Part shown: in pieces, positions 12,902-24,279 of the stretch | Layout: every line of letters begins with the position of its first letter | Numbering within the stretch: position 1 is the first letter of the stretch | DNA from: Carnegiea gigantea | Taxonomy: Eukaryota > Streptophyta > Magnoliopsida > Caryophyllales > Cactaceae | Reading direction: 5' to 3' | Length of the DNA: 64,000 nt | Assembly: GCA_029747015.1 (NCBI GenBank) | Contig: JAKOGI010001186.1 | Location: 136,501 to 200,500 of the forward strand | The notes under the pieces: model-generated | Seen by the model: the letters and a program-made list of their open reading frames with translations, nothing else | Databases searched by the model: none | What the model was told of the DNA's origin: nothing | Position numbers and translations under genes: made by a program

Positions 12902-14867
12902 TTCTCCCCTTGTTGGGAAGATTTGGTCCTCAAATCAGAAAGGTAACCATCTGCTTCATAAGGGCTTAAATCAGCAACGTTAAACGTAGCTGATACTCCA
13001 TAATCTCCTGGTAACTCTACCTTGTAAGCATTATTGTTGATCTTCTCCAAAATCTCGAATGGACCATCCGCTCTAGGCATCAATTTAGTTTTCCTTTTGG
13101 AAGGAAAACGTTCTTTACGAAGATGAATCCAAACCAAATCACCTGGCTTAAAAAGCTTCTCCCTTTTATGCTTGTTAGCTTGGGCTGTGTATGAAAGTGT
13201 AGTTTTCTCAATCTTGGCCTTTACTAACTCATGCAACTTCTGGATTTCTTCCACTCTAGTAGCGGCATCCGCACTTGGCTTTTGATCTAATGGTCGTGGT
13301 ACAAGATCAAGTGGACTTAGGGGATCAATTCCATAGACCACCTTAAAGGGAGATAGACCAGTAGCCTTGCTTGGAGTCTTATTGTAAGCAAATTCAGCAT
13401 GTGGAAGTAACAGATCCCAAGCTTTGATGTGGTTTTTAATCAGAACCCTTAATAAAGTACCAAGGGTTCGATTAGTAACCTCGGTTTGCCCATCTGTTTG
13501 TGGATGACAAGTGGTACTGTACTTGAGTTTGGTACCCAACTTTTTCCACAAAGTAATCCAAAAGTGACTTAAAAACTTCGTATCTCGATCTGAGACAATG
13601 GAACGAGGAATTCCATGAAGTCTCATAACCTCCTTGAAATACAATTCAGCAATATGAGTGGCATCATTAGTCTTGTTGCAGGGAATGAAATGAGCCATCT
13701 TCGAAAATCGATCCACGACCACAAAGATAGAATCTTTATTCCTTTGTGTCTTTGGTAAACCAAGTATGAAATCCATACTAACGTCCACCCAAGGCAACGT
13801 AGGAATAGGAAGTGGCGTGTATAGTCCCTGGGGAAGCGAATGACTCTTCGCAATTTGACACGTACTGCACCTTCTAATGATGTCTTGAACGTCCTTCTCC
13901 ATGCCTGGCCAATAATAATGTTCCCTAAGCATAGTTAGGGTCTTGTCTTCGCCAAAATGGCCAGCCAAAGATCCAGCATGGACTTCTCGAATTAACAACT
14001 CACGAGTGCTGCATTTGGGGACACATAACCGAGCACCTTTAAAGAGAAACTCTTCTTGAATTAAGAAGTCCCCTTTGGGATGTTTAGTACACTCAGAATA
14101 TAACACCCCAAAATCTTCATCATTCTGATATAACGCCTTTAGATGCTCAAATCCAAGGATACAAGCATCTAATTGGAACATCAATAGATATCGCCGTGAT
14201 AGAGCATCGGCGCCTTGATTTAGTTTGCCGGACTTATGCTTGATAGTAAAGTGAAAGGACTGTAGGAATTCCACCCACTTAGCATGGCGCGAGTTTAACT
14301 TGTGTTGGCCTTGAATATACTTCAAAGCCTCGTGATCTGAATGCAGAATAAACTCACTGGCAATCAAATAGTGGTTCCAATGTTCTAGACATCGAATGAT
14401 GGCGTAGAATTCCTTGTCATAAGTTGAATATCTCTTCCTGGTATCACATAACTTCTCACTGAAGAAGGCCAAAGGGCGTCCTTCTTGAGTAAGAATGCCT
14501 CCAATACCAACCCCAGAAGCATCGCATTCAACTTCAAAGACTTTCTCAAAACACGGTAGGGCTAAAACTGGTGCTTGAGTTAGTCTTTCTTTCACTTCTT
14601 CAAAGGCTGCTTGGGCTTTAGGATTCCAAGTGAATGAGGAACCCTTAAGAACCTCGGTCATAGGAGCTAAGATAGTGCTGAAATTTCGTATGAACCTCCT
14701 ATAGAAAGAGGCCAAGCCATGAAAGCTTCGAACGTCATGAATGCTCTTAGGAACAGGCCAAGTTCGAATAGCCTCAATCTTGCTTTCATCCGCCTTAATA
14801 CCATCTTCAGAAACAATATAACCTAAGAAGGTAACTTCATGAGTAAAGAAGGTACACTTCTTTAGGT
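12730..14867 (-). CDS. pol: chromovirus pol, downstream part: end of RT, RNase H, integrase (frameshifted)
   Basis: This is the continuation of the gag-pol frame after a one-base frameshift; the first ATG in this frame is at 14715 (661 codons). About residues 2-25 of that stretch end the RT (FYRRFIRNFS). RNase H follows, with VECDASGVGIGG, YSTYDKEFYAI and LHSDHEALKYI. The integrase has an HAGSLAGHFGE and CSTC zinc-binding region near residues 245-290. Its DD35E core has Asp in VSMDFI, Asp in VSDRD and Glu in GQTEV, with exactly 35 residues between the last two. The C-terminal GPFEI and NVADLSPY segments follow. The frame does not stop at the LTR: it crosses the polypurine tract and encodes about 56 more residues inside the 3' LTR, a habit known from CRM-clade elements. 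Catalytic residues all look intact. Confidence 0.9.
12902..12920 (-). promoter_or_regulatory. polypurine tract of the chromovirus
   Basis: Minus-strand CAACAAGGGGAGAA lies directly upstream of the 3' LTR start TGATGG. In the pol frame it encodes QQGEN, so the priming site lies within coding sequence. Confidence 0.8.
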
Positions 14868-17309
14868 CCCGAATAACTTCTCCTTTTCAAGAACGAGCAT
14901 CACCTGAGTTAAATGATCTTGATGTTCTTGCTCATTCTTACTGAACACCAATATATCATCGAAGTAAACAACCACGAACTTGCCCAAGTATGGTCGAAAT
15001 ACTTGATTCATTAACCTCATAAACGTACTAGGGGCATTAGAAAGACCGAAAGGCATGACTAACCATTCATATAATCCGCCCTTAGTCTTGAAAGCAGTTT
15101 TCCACTCATCGCCCTCCCTAATACGAATTTGATAATAACCACTCCTCAAATCAATCTTACTAAACACCTTAGAGCCATGTAATTCATCCAACATATCTTC
15201 AAGTCTAGGTATAGGGTACCTATACTTGATAGTAATTTTGTTTATGGCCCTACTGTCGACACACATCCTCATACTACCATCCTTCTTCGGAACCAAAAGA
15301 GCAGGAACAGCACATGGACTTAAGGATTCTCGTACCAACCCCTTGAATATCAGTTCTTCAACTTGTCGTTGAATCTCTTGAGTTTCCTTGGGATTTGTCC
15401 TGTAGGCTGGCTTATTAGGCAGAATGGATCCTGGGATAAGGTCAATATGATGTTGAATGTCACGCTTTGGGGGTAAACCCAAAGGTATCTCTTCTGGAAA
15501 TAGGTGACTGAATTGATTCAATATGACCTTGGCTATGGGATGGGATGGAAGTGGTGTTTGTGGCTCATCTTGTACTTGCAATATCCATTCTTTCAAGGCT
15601 TTGAACTCATGTTGAGAGGCCTTTAAAAGTGGTTCAACATATGTCAAAAGCAAGTCAGATTGATTTTGGCTTTTTTGTGGTTTCATTTTGTGGAGTTCGG
15701 ATGGTGACATAGGATTCAGAGTAATCTTCTTGCCATCTTTGGAAAAGGAATAAGTATTAAGATAACCATTATGCATAACCTTTCTGTCATACATCCATGG
15801 TCGTCCTAACAGAATATGACAAGCATCCATGGGGATAATATCACACCAAAGTTCATCTTGGTAATTCTTACCAAGAGAGAATGAAATCAAGCAACGAGAG
15901 TTAACTTGTAATCCCTTGCCTTGATTTAACCATTGAATGTTGTATGGGTGTGGGTGTGCCGTGGACTGAAGGTTCAGTTTCTCAATCATGTTCAATGAAA
16001 CAACGTTGGCACAACTTCCTCCATCGATGATTAACGAGCACACTTTGCCTTGGACTGTACATCGTGAGTGAAAGATGTTCTCACGTTGTTCATCCTTAGC
16101 AACTCGTTGATTGCTCAATACCCTTCGAATTACTAGCATCTCACCTTCATCTGCGTTTTCCACAAACTCCTCCTGATCATCTTCATGATCGCTCTCAGCA
16201 TCTTCTGCCTTTTCCTCTTCTTTCTCCTCGGCAAATTCTCCCTCTATGGCTTCCCATTCAGCTAAGGTGACTACCTTTCGACTAGGACAATCAGAAGCAA
16301 TGTGTCCTAAGCCTTGGCACTTGTAACACCTTCTTTGGCTTACAGGGTATGGGTTTGGACGTGGGGGGTTTGATGGTGGTGGCCTTTGAGGAGCTTGGTT
16401 TTTTTGTGGATTAGATGGGAAAGGGGTAGATGATTTAGGCTGAGGTGTGGTACTCCCCTTGTTTAAGGGTTGCCCACGGTTTGGTGTAGAATAAGGCTTG
16501 AATGAATCACGAACATTCATTCTAGACTTTCTTTGTTGCTCCACCTTGTGTGCTAGGACACACACTTCGTCAAAGGTGGTATAAGCTTGCAACTCAACCA
16601 CGTTAGCTATCCTAGGATCAAGCCCTCCTAGGTAACGTACCATGGTCTGCTCTTCAGGCTCATGAATGTCACATTTGATCATGAGTTTCTCAAACTCACG
16701 AGTATATTCTTCAACACTCATCTTACCCTGATTCAAATGGTGAAAGAGCATGTATTGATCTTGGACATAGGTGGAAGGCCAAAACCGTGCCTTCATCTTG
16801 GCTTTCATCTTGTCCCAAGTAGCAATCTTACTCTTCCTTTCTCTAGTTCTCTTAGCAGTAAGGTTTGTCCACCATAAGGAGGCATATTTCCTTAATCTAA
16901 GAGCAACTATTTTGACTTTTTTATCTTCTGGAATCTCCTTGAACTCAAAAATACGCTCCACCGTTTGTAACCATTCAATGAACTCATCAGGATCTAACTT
17001 ACCCTCGAACTCAGGAATATCAACCTTGATCTCATTAGAGTTGAAAGTAGGTCGCACTCTTCTTTGCATTCTTTCAAATGGTACTTCTTCTTCAGAGAAC
17101 GCATTGCTAGCTTCCTCTTCATAGCCATAGTCTGTTCCAGTCCGAATGCTTGGTGATTCTTGAAGTTTCTGCTTTTGTTTCATATGGTTTCCAAGCTGTT
17201 TCCTCAAGTACTCATTTTGTGCTTTGAGTTCTCGATTGCTCACACTCATTTCTTGCATTTGCTTAGAAAGAACTTCAAGCCTTTCTTCCACAGACATGCT
17301 AGTACTCAT
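14862..17309 (-). CDS. gag-pol: chromovirus gag, protease and N-terminal RT (ends at a frameshift)
   Basis: 815 codons from the ATG at 17309. Residues about 1-50 are a predicted coiled coil. Residues about 90-275 are a Ty3 gag core (VDIPEFEGKLDPDEFIEWL and SLWWTNL). The CCHC knuckle CYKCQGLGHIASDC is near 327-340, followed by an acidic stretch of Glu/Asp. The aspartic protease (IIDGGSCANVV, near 426) has DGG at the usual D-T/S-G site, as in related plant elements. RT runs from about 620 and has KIDLRSGYYQI and the catalytic YFDDI near 783. The frame ends after EKEKLFGT; the expected RT continues in another frame, showing the loss of one base. Gag, protease and the RT catalytic centre remain readable. 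This ATG is the first in-frame start after the primer site. Confidence 0.92.
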   Translation of the reverse strand: MSTSMSVEERLEVLSKQMQEMSVSNRELKAQNEYLRKQLGNHMKQKQKLQESPSIRTGTDYGYEEEASNAFSEEEVPFERMQRRVRPTFNSNEIKVDIPEFEGKLDPDEFIEWLQTVERIFEFKEIPEDKKVKIVALRLRKYASLWWTNLTAKRTRERKSKIATWDKMKAKMKARFWPSTYVQDQYMLFHHLNQGKMSVEEYTREFEKLMIKCDIHEPEEQTMVRYLGGLDPRIANVVELQAYTTFDEVCVLAHKVEQQRKSRMNVRDSFKPYSTPNRGQPLNKGSTTPQPKSSTPFPSNPQKNQAPQRPPPSNPPRPNPYPVSQRRCYKCQGLGHIASDCPSRKVVTLAEWEAIEGEFAEEKEEEKAEDAESDHEDDQEEFVENADEGEMLVIRRVLSNQRVAKDEQRENIFHSRCTVQGKVCSLIIDGGSCANVVSLNMIEKLNLQSTAHPHPYNIQWLNQGKGLQVNSRCLISFSLGKNYQDELWCDIIPMDACHILLGRPWMYDRKVMHNGYLNTYSFSKDGKKITLNPMSPSELHKMKPQKSQNQSDLLLTYVEPLLKASQHEFKALKEWILQVQDEPQTPLPSHPIAKVILNQFSHLFPEEIPLGLPPKRDIQHHIDLIPGSILPNKPAYRTNPKETQEIQRQVEELIFKGLVRESLSPCAVPALLVPKKDGSMRMCVDSRAINKITIKYRYPIPRLEDMLDELHGSKVFSKIDLRSGYYQIRIREGDEWKTAFKTKGGLYEWLVMPFGLSNAPSTFMRLMNQVFRPYLGKFVVVYFDDILVFSKNEQEHQDHLTQVMLVLEKEKLFGT

Positions 17310-17401
17310 TGTGATCGCAGGAATGAACGGTTTGTGTTTGATTGTGTTTGAAATGATTTCAGAGATAAGCTGGGAATGACGTGGGGTTCAGGCCAAGTTC
17401 T

Positions 17402-17419
17402 GAACTTGCTCTGATACCA
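17402..17419 (-). promoter_or_regulatory. primer-binding site, initiator tRNA-Met
   Basis: Minus-strand TGGTATCAGAGCAAGTTC lies four bases after the 5' LTR end. TGGTATCAGAGC is the standard plant initiator-Met primer-binding sequence. Confidence 0.92.
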
Positions 17420-17423
17420 AAAA

Positions 17424-18967
17424 TGATGTAAGTCCAAGGGAAGGATAGCAACCCAAGTAAACTCACGTCAAAGGAGGCTAGAAAACAAGCAAACTCTCAC
17501 GGCCAGGGGTGGCACGGCCGTGCTTGATGGCACGGGGTGCCCGTGCCAATTCACTGCCTAGCTTGCCTAGGTAAGTCCCTTTCCACGGTTTGAGATGGCT
17601 TTGAAGGTTAAAGGAAGTTCGATGCAATCAGCTAAGTCAAGGCTTGATTTTGTGTGGAAAAGAGGAATCAAGGAGTAAAGGAAGTGAGGGAAGTAAAGGA
17701 GGATAAAAAGACACTAAGAAGAACAAAGGTAATTCATGGTTTAAGAGGAGTGAAACCAAGAACTAGTTTGTGAACTTCAAGAGTGTTTAATGAAACTTGG
17801 ATAGTTCTAAGCTAGATGATTAGATAAGATACACCACTAATCATTTAGCTTAGGGCCCTCAATCTTGGATTAGGATAAGATTCACCACCTAACCAAAGAT
17901 TGAGACTCACTTGGTCACCACCTTAATCGGCCACAATTAAGGATAAGCAAGTTAAGTGTTTAGGAAATCACAAGACACAAAGTCTTTTCTTTCTACTGAA
18001 AATTCAACTCTATTCCTTCAAAATGAACATACAAGGCCTTATATGACCTTGAGAGTACACAAATGAGCTTTCCTTCCAAGGGAGGAAAGTCATTAAACTT
18101 GCTAATCACTTCCTAACACACGGTTTACTCTAATACAAACCAAAAGCTGAAAGCTTACTTTACAAAGCACTTAAATTATCTTCCTAAACCTTTCCTATGC
18201 ATTAAGGAATGTAGATGACTCATTTTCCCAGCTAGGAAGGTAAGAGTGCATGGCTAGCCACCTCAAAAGGACTGAAGAATGCATGTGTGCCATGTCATGC
18301 TTGAGTGGTCGAATGAGGGCTTGCAAAATGGTGATGTTTTACTTGCTCCACGTGTCTCTCTCTCAAGTAGCTGAGTGGTGCTTGATCAAGCAGCTCAAAA
18401 TGACCTGCTTGGCAGCCTTCCACCTTAAGCAAACCCCTTGAAGGAGGAAAACCACCAAGCTAAGCAACCGGGTGTCAAGCAGCCAGTTTCTGCCTCCACT
18501 TGCAACGCATGTTTGACACCTCAAATGATGACTATTTGCTACGTTTCTTACATGGTTGGAAACCTCAAGATGTCTAGTTTACCCTCCATTTGGAATCGTA
18601 GCATTTGGACGTCATTTGCCCCCTGAACAAACCAGAAAACCAAAACCGTGCATTTTGCAGTGCAATCCGGACAGGTTCAAGAGATGAACTGTTTTAAGTA
18701 ACCAAATGAATTCCAAATGATATGAAACCAATTGGACTTAAAAGTTAACATCCTGAACTTGATAATCATCCAAAAAACGGACACCAAAATATGCTTTAGG
18801 CCGATGTAATAAGATAGCAAAAACCGGGTAAAAATCTGGATGAGAACCCGGGTGTATCACCTTGTGTGTTTGCCATCAAGTGACTCATGGCCGTGACTTT
18901 GGAGTTGTTTTCTTGATTATTTTGGACCAACGAAACGTTATTAGACCTTGAGGATGGACCTCCATCA
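17424..18967 (-). mobile_element. 5' LTR of the chromovirus
   Basis: On the minus strand it starts TGATGGAGG at 18967 and ends CATCA at 17424, next to the primer site. Length is 1544 bp, equal to the 3' LTR. The short frames at 18250-18626 and 18796-18984 are LTR sequence, the last being the copy of the pol tail. Confidence 0.95.
17509..17547 (-). promoter_or_regulatory. GC-rich palindromic motif near the end of the 5' LTR (putative RNA stem-loop)
   Basis: The sequence holds GGCACGGCCGTGC, then GGCACGGGGTGCCCGTGCC, two overlapping palindromes. The identical motif is at 11444-11481 in the 3' LTR. In the transcript it would lie in the 5' leader about 100 nt before the primer site. A related arrangement occurs in the leader of the other chromovirus (51485-51635). 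Confidence 0.6.
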
Positions 18968-18972
18968 ATTGT

Positions 18973-20006
18973 GGCCGGTTGCAAGGGTAGTGGTAGTCAA
19001 GCGGCAGTGGGTTGATGGACGATAATCAGGCAGACTGGATGAGGAGATAAGTGAAAAAGAAAGTTTGAGTTTTCTTTTCTTTTTTGATTGAATTTCCCTA
19101 GAAAAGACCACTTCCCATCCTTTTTAGTGGTTGGATGAATCACCCATTTTCTCCTTCTTCTTTCCCCCTTTTCCTGGTTTTTGCATTAAATTTGACCTTA
19201 TCCATTATAAATTTTGGGCATATATTAAAAGTTTTTTGATTAAAAAATTTTAACACATTTCCAAAATTTAAAATAAATAAGGTCAAAAATGTTTTTGTCA
19301 TGGGTTAACATTATCGCTAAACATTCATAAAATCTAGTTCAGTACTTTTCATTTATCATTTGCCTTTTTTTTTTAAATATACTTAACCATTAAGCAGATT
19401 GATAAAAATCATTGTCGAAATTTCACCCTTCATGCTCTTACACATATTTGTGTACGTATAAGTTTACACAATTACTTGTGCATATCATATTTAATTAAGC
19501 TTAGGTTTACATAAATAACCTGATTAGATCATGTTTTCCAAGATAACTATACTTTTATTTGACTTACCATTCTGATTGAAAATATAATCATATCATTCAT
19601 ATGAAAAAATATAATTAACTAAGAATTAATTAACGAAGAGTTACATTTTATTCCCCATAAAATAATTTTCATCCTCGAAACTGCAACATTGAGGAGCCTT
19701 TGAAATAAATAGATGGCCATTCTTATTTCTTCCTCCTTTTGGTTTCTCATGTAGCTTCCTAGATTTCAAAATGCGCCTGTTTGCCTTTAAGAGCTTATCA
19801 TAACAATTGTTCGACCTTTGGGTCACTATCTACATAGGTATTCATCATACTCCATACTTGCTTTCACATTTTTCAAGAGCTCATACGCAATATATATGAC
19901 AGGTCATACACATGCTTTCAATAGATGTATTCGACGATGCCGCTAGTCACTATATTACAAGATTAGCCATTTTAATAATGTTTAATAATGCAATGAACCC
20001 TCCAAG
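18973..20006. other. unassigned spacer (right half) with a possible copia gag fragment
   Basis: 18973-19640 continues the sequence interrupted at 11357 and has no recognised gene. 19641-19826 on the minus strand is open and rich in Lys/Arg (RRILKSRKLHEKPKGGRNKN), which could be the basic end of a copia gag, but I see no zinc knuckle. 19962-20006 is one copy of a ~46-bp repeat whose partner is at 27616-27662. Confidence 0.3.
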
Positions 20007-20011
20007 ATTGG

Positions 20012-20420
20012 TGTTCGTACCAAAAATATATCATTTTTAGGATACTTTTATGCCTGACTTATGCTCGTTATAATCATTATTTCTAGGTTTTATTTGATTT
20101 TATTTTGTTTTGTAGGTTTTGAATATTTCGAAAGAAATGTGGAAAAATGATGAAAAAATACTGAAAATGGAAGAATTAGCCAAATTGACTCAAACCAACC
20201 CAAATGCCCATTATAACCGAAAAAATAATGAAAGGAAATTAAATTGAAAATAAACCAGCCCCCATGCGCCCAACATGTGACCTCTTAACCCCCCCTTAAC
20301 TCTCATTCTCTCTTTCTTCATTACCTTCTTTCTCCTCTCTCAGCTAAATAGGCCCCGAAACACCAGAAACACCTGACCCCCTTCTCCTTCATCTCATTCC
20401 ACCATCTTTATCCCCATCCA

Positions 20421-20461
<41 letters not shown>

Positions 20462-21887
20462 CAAGCAAAACACCATCATCATCAAACACCGCCAGCTTGC
20501 ATCATCTCCACCATCCATGTCTGCACAAGATTGACGGCTAAGAATCGATCAAGTTCGAGCATAAAAGGAGGTAGCGGCGCTTTTGGAAGGATAATTAGGT
20601 AACAATCGAGGGTTTAGGTTAGGTTTAGTTGAAGCTTTGGGTTTAATTTTAGGTTCAATTTCGTTTTTCAATCGTTCGAAATTTTAGGGTTCTTGTTTCG
20701 TTCATCCCTTTCGATTTTTAAACTCAACTTCTGCCTTCAAATTCATGTAAATTGGTTTAATTTCATCAACTTTGAGTTGTATTTGCAAGGTTTAGTTATT
20801 TTAGGCTTTGAATTTTGCAAAATTGGTTCAACTTGGAAATGGGTTATCTGCTCATGATTCGACTTTTCTGGGTTCGATTGCTGTTTGTTCTTATTTTCAT
20901 CCATTGTTTTGCCCTGAGTTCAAGGCGTGTTTATGGTGATTCCACCATTTTTAGTGGTAATCGAAGCTTGTCTACGGTGATGTAGCGTTCTTGGCCTCAT
21001 CCTGTTCAAGGTCGAGAGCTTGGGTTTGATTTCGAAGCTCCATCTCTTGCAAAGTTCTAAGTTAAATGCTGCTGAAAAAATCCAGAAATCCCTCTCCCCT
21101 GTTTCACTTATTTCGTTTTTGATGAGTGTATAATATGTTGTCACTCGATTTAGTAGTTTGGTTGATGTGATTATATTCTAATTTTAGTTGAGTTGAATTT
21201 GTTGATTTTAGTAGTTCGGTTGATTTAGTTGATTTAGTTGATTATGCTTTAGTAGTTTGGTTGATGTGATAAAGTAGTTCATTACTCAGTTACTCATTTT
21301 CTCCCCTGTTGCCCTCTTCTGGGTTTGAAAACTAGAAGGCTCTGATGCAACTCTTGTTTGAGATGATACCATTGACTATGTTTGGCTTTAATTCGTGGCT
21401 GTGAATTTGAGGGTTTTAGTTCTGTTTCAATGATTTAAATTGGTTCGGTTGTTGCTTTGTTTCAATTCAAGCGTTAGTTTTCATTACTCAATCGATGCTT
21501 CTGTTTGATGCACTTAAACCATTCCCCAAACCTTCTTAGTTAGGCAGCACTGTTTTCCCTTTGTGGCTCTGTTTGCTGTTCATAATCTTCAATTGATGGA
21601 TTGTGGAGTATATTTGATCCTTGGATAGTGTTGGTATTGATTGCGTTTATTTTTCGAATACTTCAATTTGCTACATGTAGATCCTAGTTAGGGAATTTGC
21701 TACATTTGTTTATAATCCATGTTTTACTTGTTTATTATTTAATTAGTTTAGGATGTCGCTAGAGTAGTTTAAACTTGTGTTAAGTGACCTTAATCTCTTC
21801 CATCATCCCTGTGGAGATGACCCTCAAGTACTACGACAATAGTCGTACACTTGCGACACTTCATTTTACACTAAAATTCATCTTACA
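20012..21887 (+). mobile_element. 5' LTR of the non-autonomous Athila-type element
   Basis: It runs from TGTTCGTACC to CATCTTACA. It contains a CT microsatellite at about 20424-20456, preceded by a C-rich region. The partner LTR is 25766-27615. The start is fixed by the TSD ATTGG, the end by the adjoining primer site. Confidence 0.93.
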
Positions 21888-21893
21888 AGTTTT

Positions 21894-21912
21894 TAGCGCT
21901 GTTGCCGGGGAT
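21894..21912 (+). promoter_or_regulatory. primer-binding site, tRNA-Asp type (mutated)
   Basis: TAGCGCTGTTGCCGGGGAT lies six bases after the LTR end. It differs at two positions from TGGCGCCGTTGCCGGGGAT, the Asp-type site typical of Athila elements. Confidence 0.8.
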
Positions 21913-22509
21913 GGCGGCATTAGATTGGATCATATTTTTATTTTCTTAACTACTTTCTTATTAGTTGCATATGTTCTGCCTTACTTTGTTTATTTCATTA
22001 TTAATTGTTACTTAGCTTGGTCATTTCTTGAAAATTCCCAAAATTCAAAAAAAAATTAGAAAAGCCTAAAATCCAAAACAAATTAGAAAAACTTTAAAAC
22101 CATGAAAAATATTGAAAATTTTAAAAACCTCAAAAACAATGTGGCAAGTTCATGTTTCCCTCAGTTTGAGCACTTTTCTTTTTCTTAGTTTCGTTCTTAT
22201 CAGTTACGTATGCTTTGACTTACTTTGTTTATTCATTATTAGTTGTGATTTATTTAGTTAATTTCTTGAAAAAATTGAAAAACCCAAAAAAATTTAGAAA
22301 AACTTGAAAACCCCTAAAAATTGAAAAATTTTAAAAACTTTAAAAACAAAATGCCAGTTTTCTATTTCCCGCAAAATGAGCATGAACTTTTTTAGAGTTA
22401 TCTTTCAAGGTTTAATGATTATTGTGCTCAGCAGAATCATAATTTTAAAAAATGAAAAATTTGTGAGGACATTGCTATGGGTCTAAATGTGAGTCAAGGT
22501 GTTATGTTG

Positions 22510-23965
22510 AATCAATTTATCTTGGAGGTTTAATAGAATTATTATCTAAAACTCAAGATGAAGTTTGGGATTTCTTTGAAAAACTAGCTTGGGAAACCTA
22601 TGCGTTTGAACAAGCTAACAAGACTTTTATATACCCAACTCATGGCGAGCCTATTGTTCCTACTAATCCTTCCCATCAGGACTACTTTATGGATTTAAAT
22701 GACCCATATTATTATTATATGCCTCCTGTTTTGTGCGATTATTATGAATCTTCTGATCATGATGCTCATATTTGTCCTTATCCTGCTTATGTTGATGCTA
22801 CATGTGCAAGTTTGCAAAAGAAGATTAATGAAATGACTGATCAAATGATACAGACCATGAAAGCGAGAATTGCTGCATGTTCTCAATGTTTTAACCAAAA
22901 TAGGGAGACTTGTAGTGAGCTTGATTCTAGTTTAGGATCTCCTAAACCTGACATTAGTCTCTATGATGATTTTAAACCCTCTTATTCTGCTAGGACTGAC
23001 TTGAATGAAGATATGTATTTGCCTAGTCTAGACGAAGAGAGTGACCTCTCTATGTCTCTATCACCTGACCTTACACCCCGCACTAGCTCACCTAAGGGTA
23101 TCACTGATGATGTTCTAGTTTCTGCTGACCCACTCACCATCTGAACGACTTTTATGAGTTTGAGGTGGGTGAACAATCTGATACTGTTAGTGAGTTAGAT
23201 ATAAGCATCACACCTGAAGTTGAGCCTCATGATTTAGATGAGTTATAAGAAGCTATTTCATAGGAGTTATGCGATGAGGTAACTGAACCCACTATTTTGG
23301 ACTTTGATGATGATATTCTTTATGCGGAATATGAATCTTTTTCATATGGGTCTGATATTACTGAAGGTCTTGATGTGGGTTTTCATATTGAATATGAATC
23401 ATTCTCTTTTGATCTCGTCATTTCTGACCTTCTATTTAAATTAGATGATAATCTTTTGTATATAGAATATGAATCTTTTTCTTGTGAGATTGATATCCAT
23501 GGAAGTTCTGATGATGGTTTTTGTACTGATTATGAGTCCTTCTCTTTTGACTCCATCCAAACTGACTTCTTTTTTGAATATTGCAAGTCTGAATTTGTTG
23601 AATCTGAAATCATTGCCACTAAGAATTTTGCTTTAGACCAAACTCATACGCATATTGGACTTAACAGACTTGTGAACTGTGCACCCACTCTTTTGCCTAG
23701 ATTGTTCGTTCATGATGATATAATTTTTAGGCCAATGACCTCAATACTGGCTCGTTCTGAGTATGTTCATTTTCTTTTTGATTGGGCTCAACTATTTGAT
23801 AAGTTGAAGCGGGCCTTTACTTATGCTTTATTGGCTAGATGGATGTACCCTTTCTGGCTCCAACTCACCGCTTTTCACTATTTCTATGTGATTGAGAGTT
23901 GGGCTTCTTTGTTTGATAAGCTGTTAGGTGCTTTAGCGAGTTTTGATTTGAGTAGCATTTTTTAG
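22510..23965 (+). pseudogene. gag remnant with broken zinc knuckle, joined to a YESFSF-repeat acidic protein
   Basis: The reading begins within gag-like sequence (DEVWDFFEKLAWET, near 22555), open through 23144. It continues after a frame change near 23140 and two stops (near 23247 and 23262) to 23965. Near 22730 a zinc knuckle reads C-D-Y-Y-E-S-S-D-H-D-A-H-I-C, so the second Cys of CX2CX4HX4C is Tyr. From 23297 to about 23600 a motif YESFS followed by Y, F or C recurs four times, spaced about 26-33 residues, in a strongly acidic context. The last 80 residues are aromatic and hydrophobic (FDWAQLFDKLK, then FYVIESWASLFDKLL). The function of the repeat part is unknown to me. YESF also occurs in the protease-RT linker of the neighbouring Athila element near 32195. 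Confidence 0.65.
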
Positions 23966-24279
23966 CTTAATGTGGAGTGGCTCCATAGACCTCTAACTAA
24001 GCGGATTTCCAGAGGTATAACTTAGGTGTACTTTTGCACTTGACTCGGTATAATTGTTCCATCCTTCTTCTCCTTTTATTTTCTTTTCTTTCTTTTCATA
24101 CTTAGTTGTGGATCTTCAGGACTATGATTGTACGGGTGATTAATCTTGAGGAGCAATTTGGGATTTGTTGAGCCGTGTGGGCTATGATAACCCTTGATTG
24201 TGTTATTGTCTAGTGAATGCTTGATAGTTGTGAATATCTAGAATTGTCCTTGTGTATGTTCTAGTTTCACTGTTTGGTT

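Larger units (their letters stand above)
11358..18967 (-). mobile_element. nearly intact Ty3 chromovirus, CRM-like, with 5-bp TSD
   Basis: A complete element lies on the minus strand, flanked by ATTGT (11353-11357 and 18968-18972). Its 5' LTR is 17424-18967, followed by an initiator-Met primer site, one gag-pol frame, a polypurine tract and the 3' LTR (11358-12901). The two 1544-bp LTRs differ, by my reading, at about four substitutions and two single-base indels. That is near 0.3 percent and marks a recent insertion. Domain order is gag, CCHC knuckle, protease, RT, RNase H, integrase, as in Ty3/gypsy. The only coding break I see is one frameshift near 14867. TGATG/CATCA LTR ends and a pol frame running into the 3' LTR suggest the CRM clade. 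No canonical chromodomain is recognised. Confidence 0.93.

Noticed and set aside
12730..12960. Chromodomain at the end of the chromovirus integrase
   Set aside because: The tail after NVADLSPY has no aromatic cage pattern that I can recognise.
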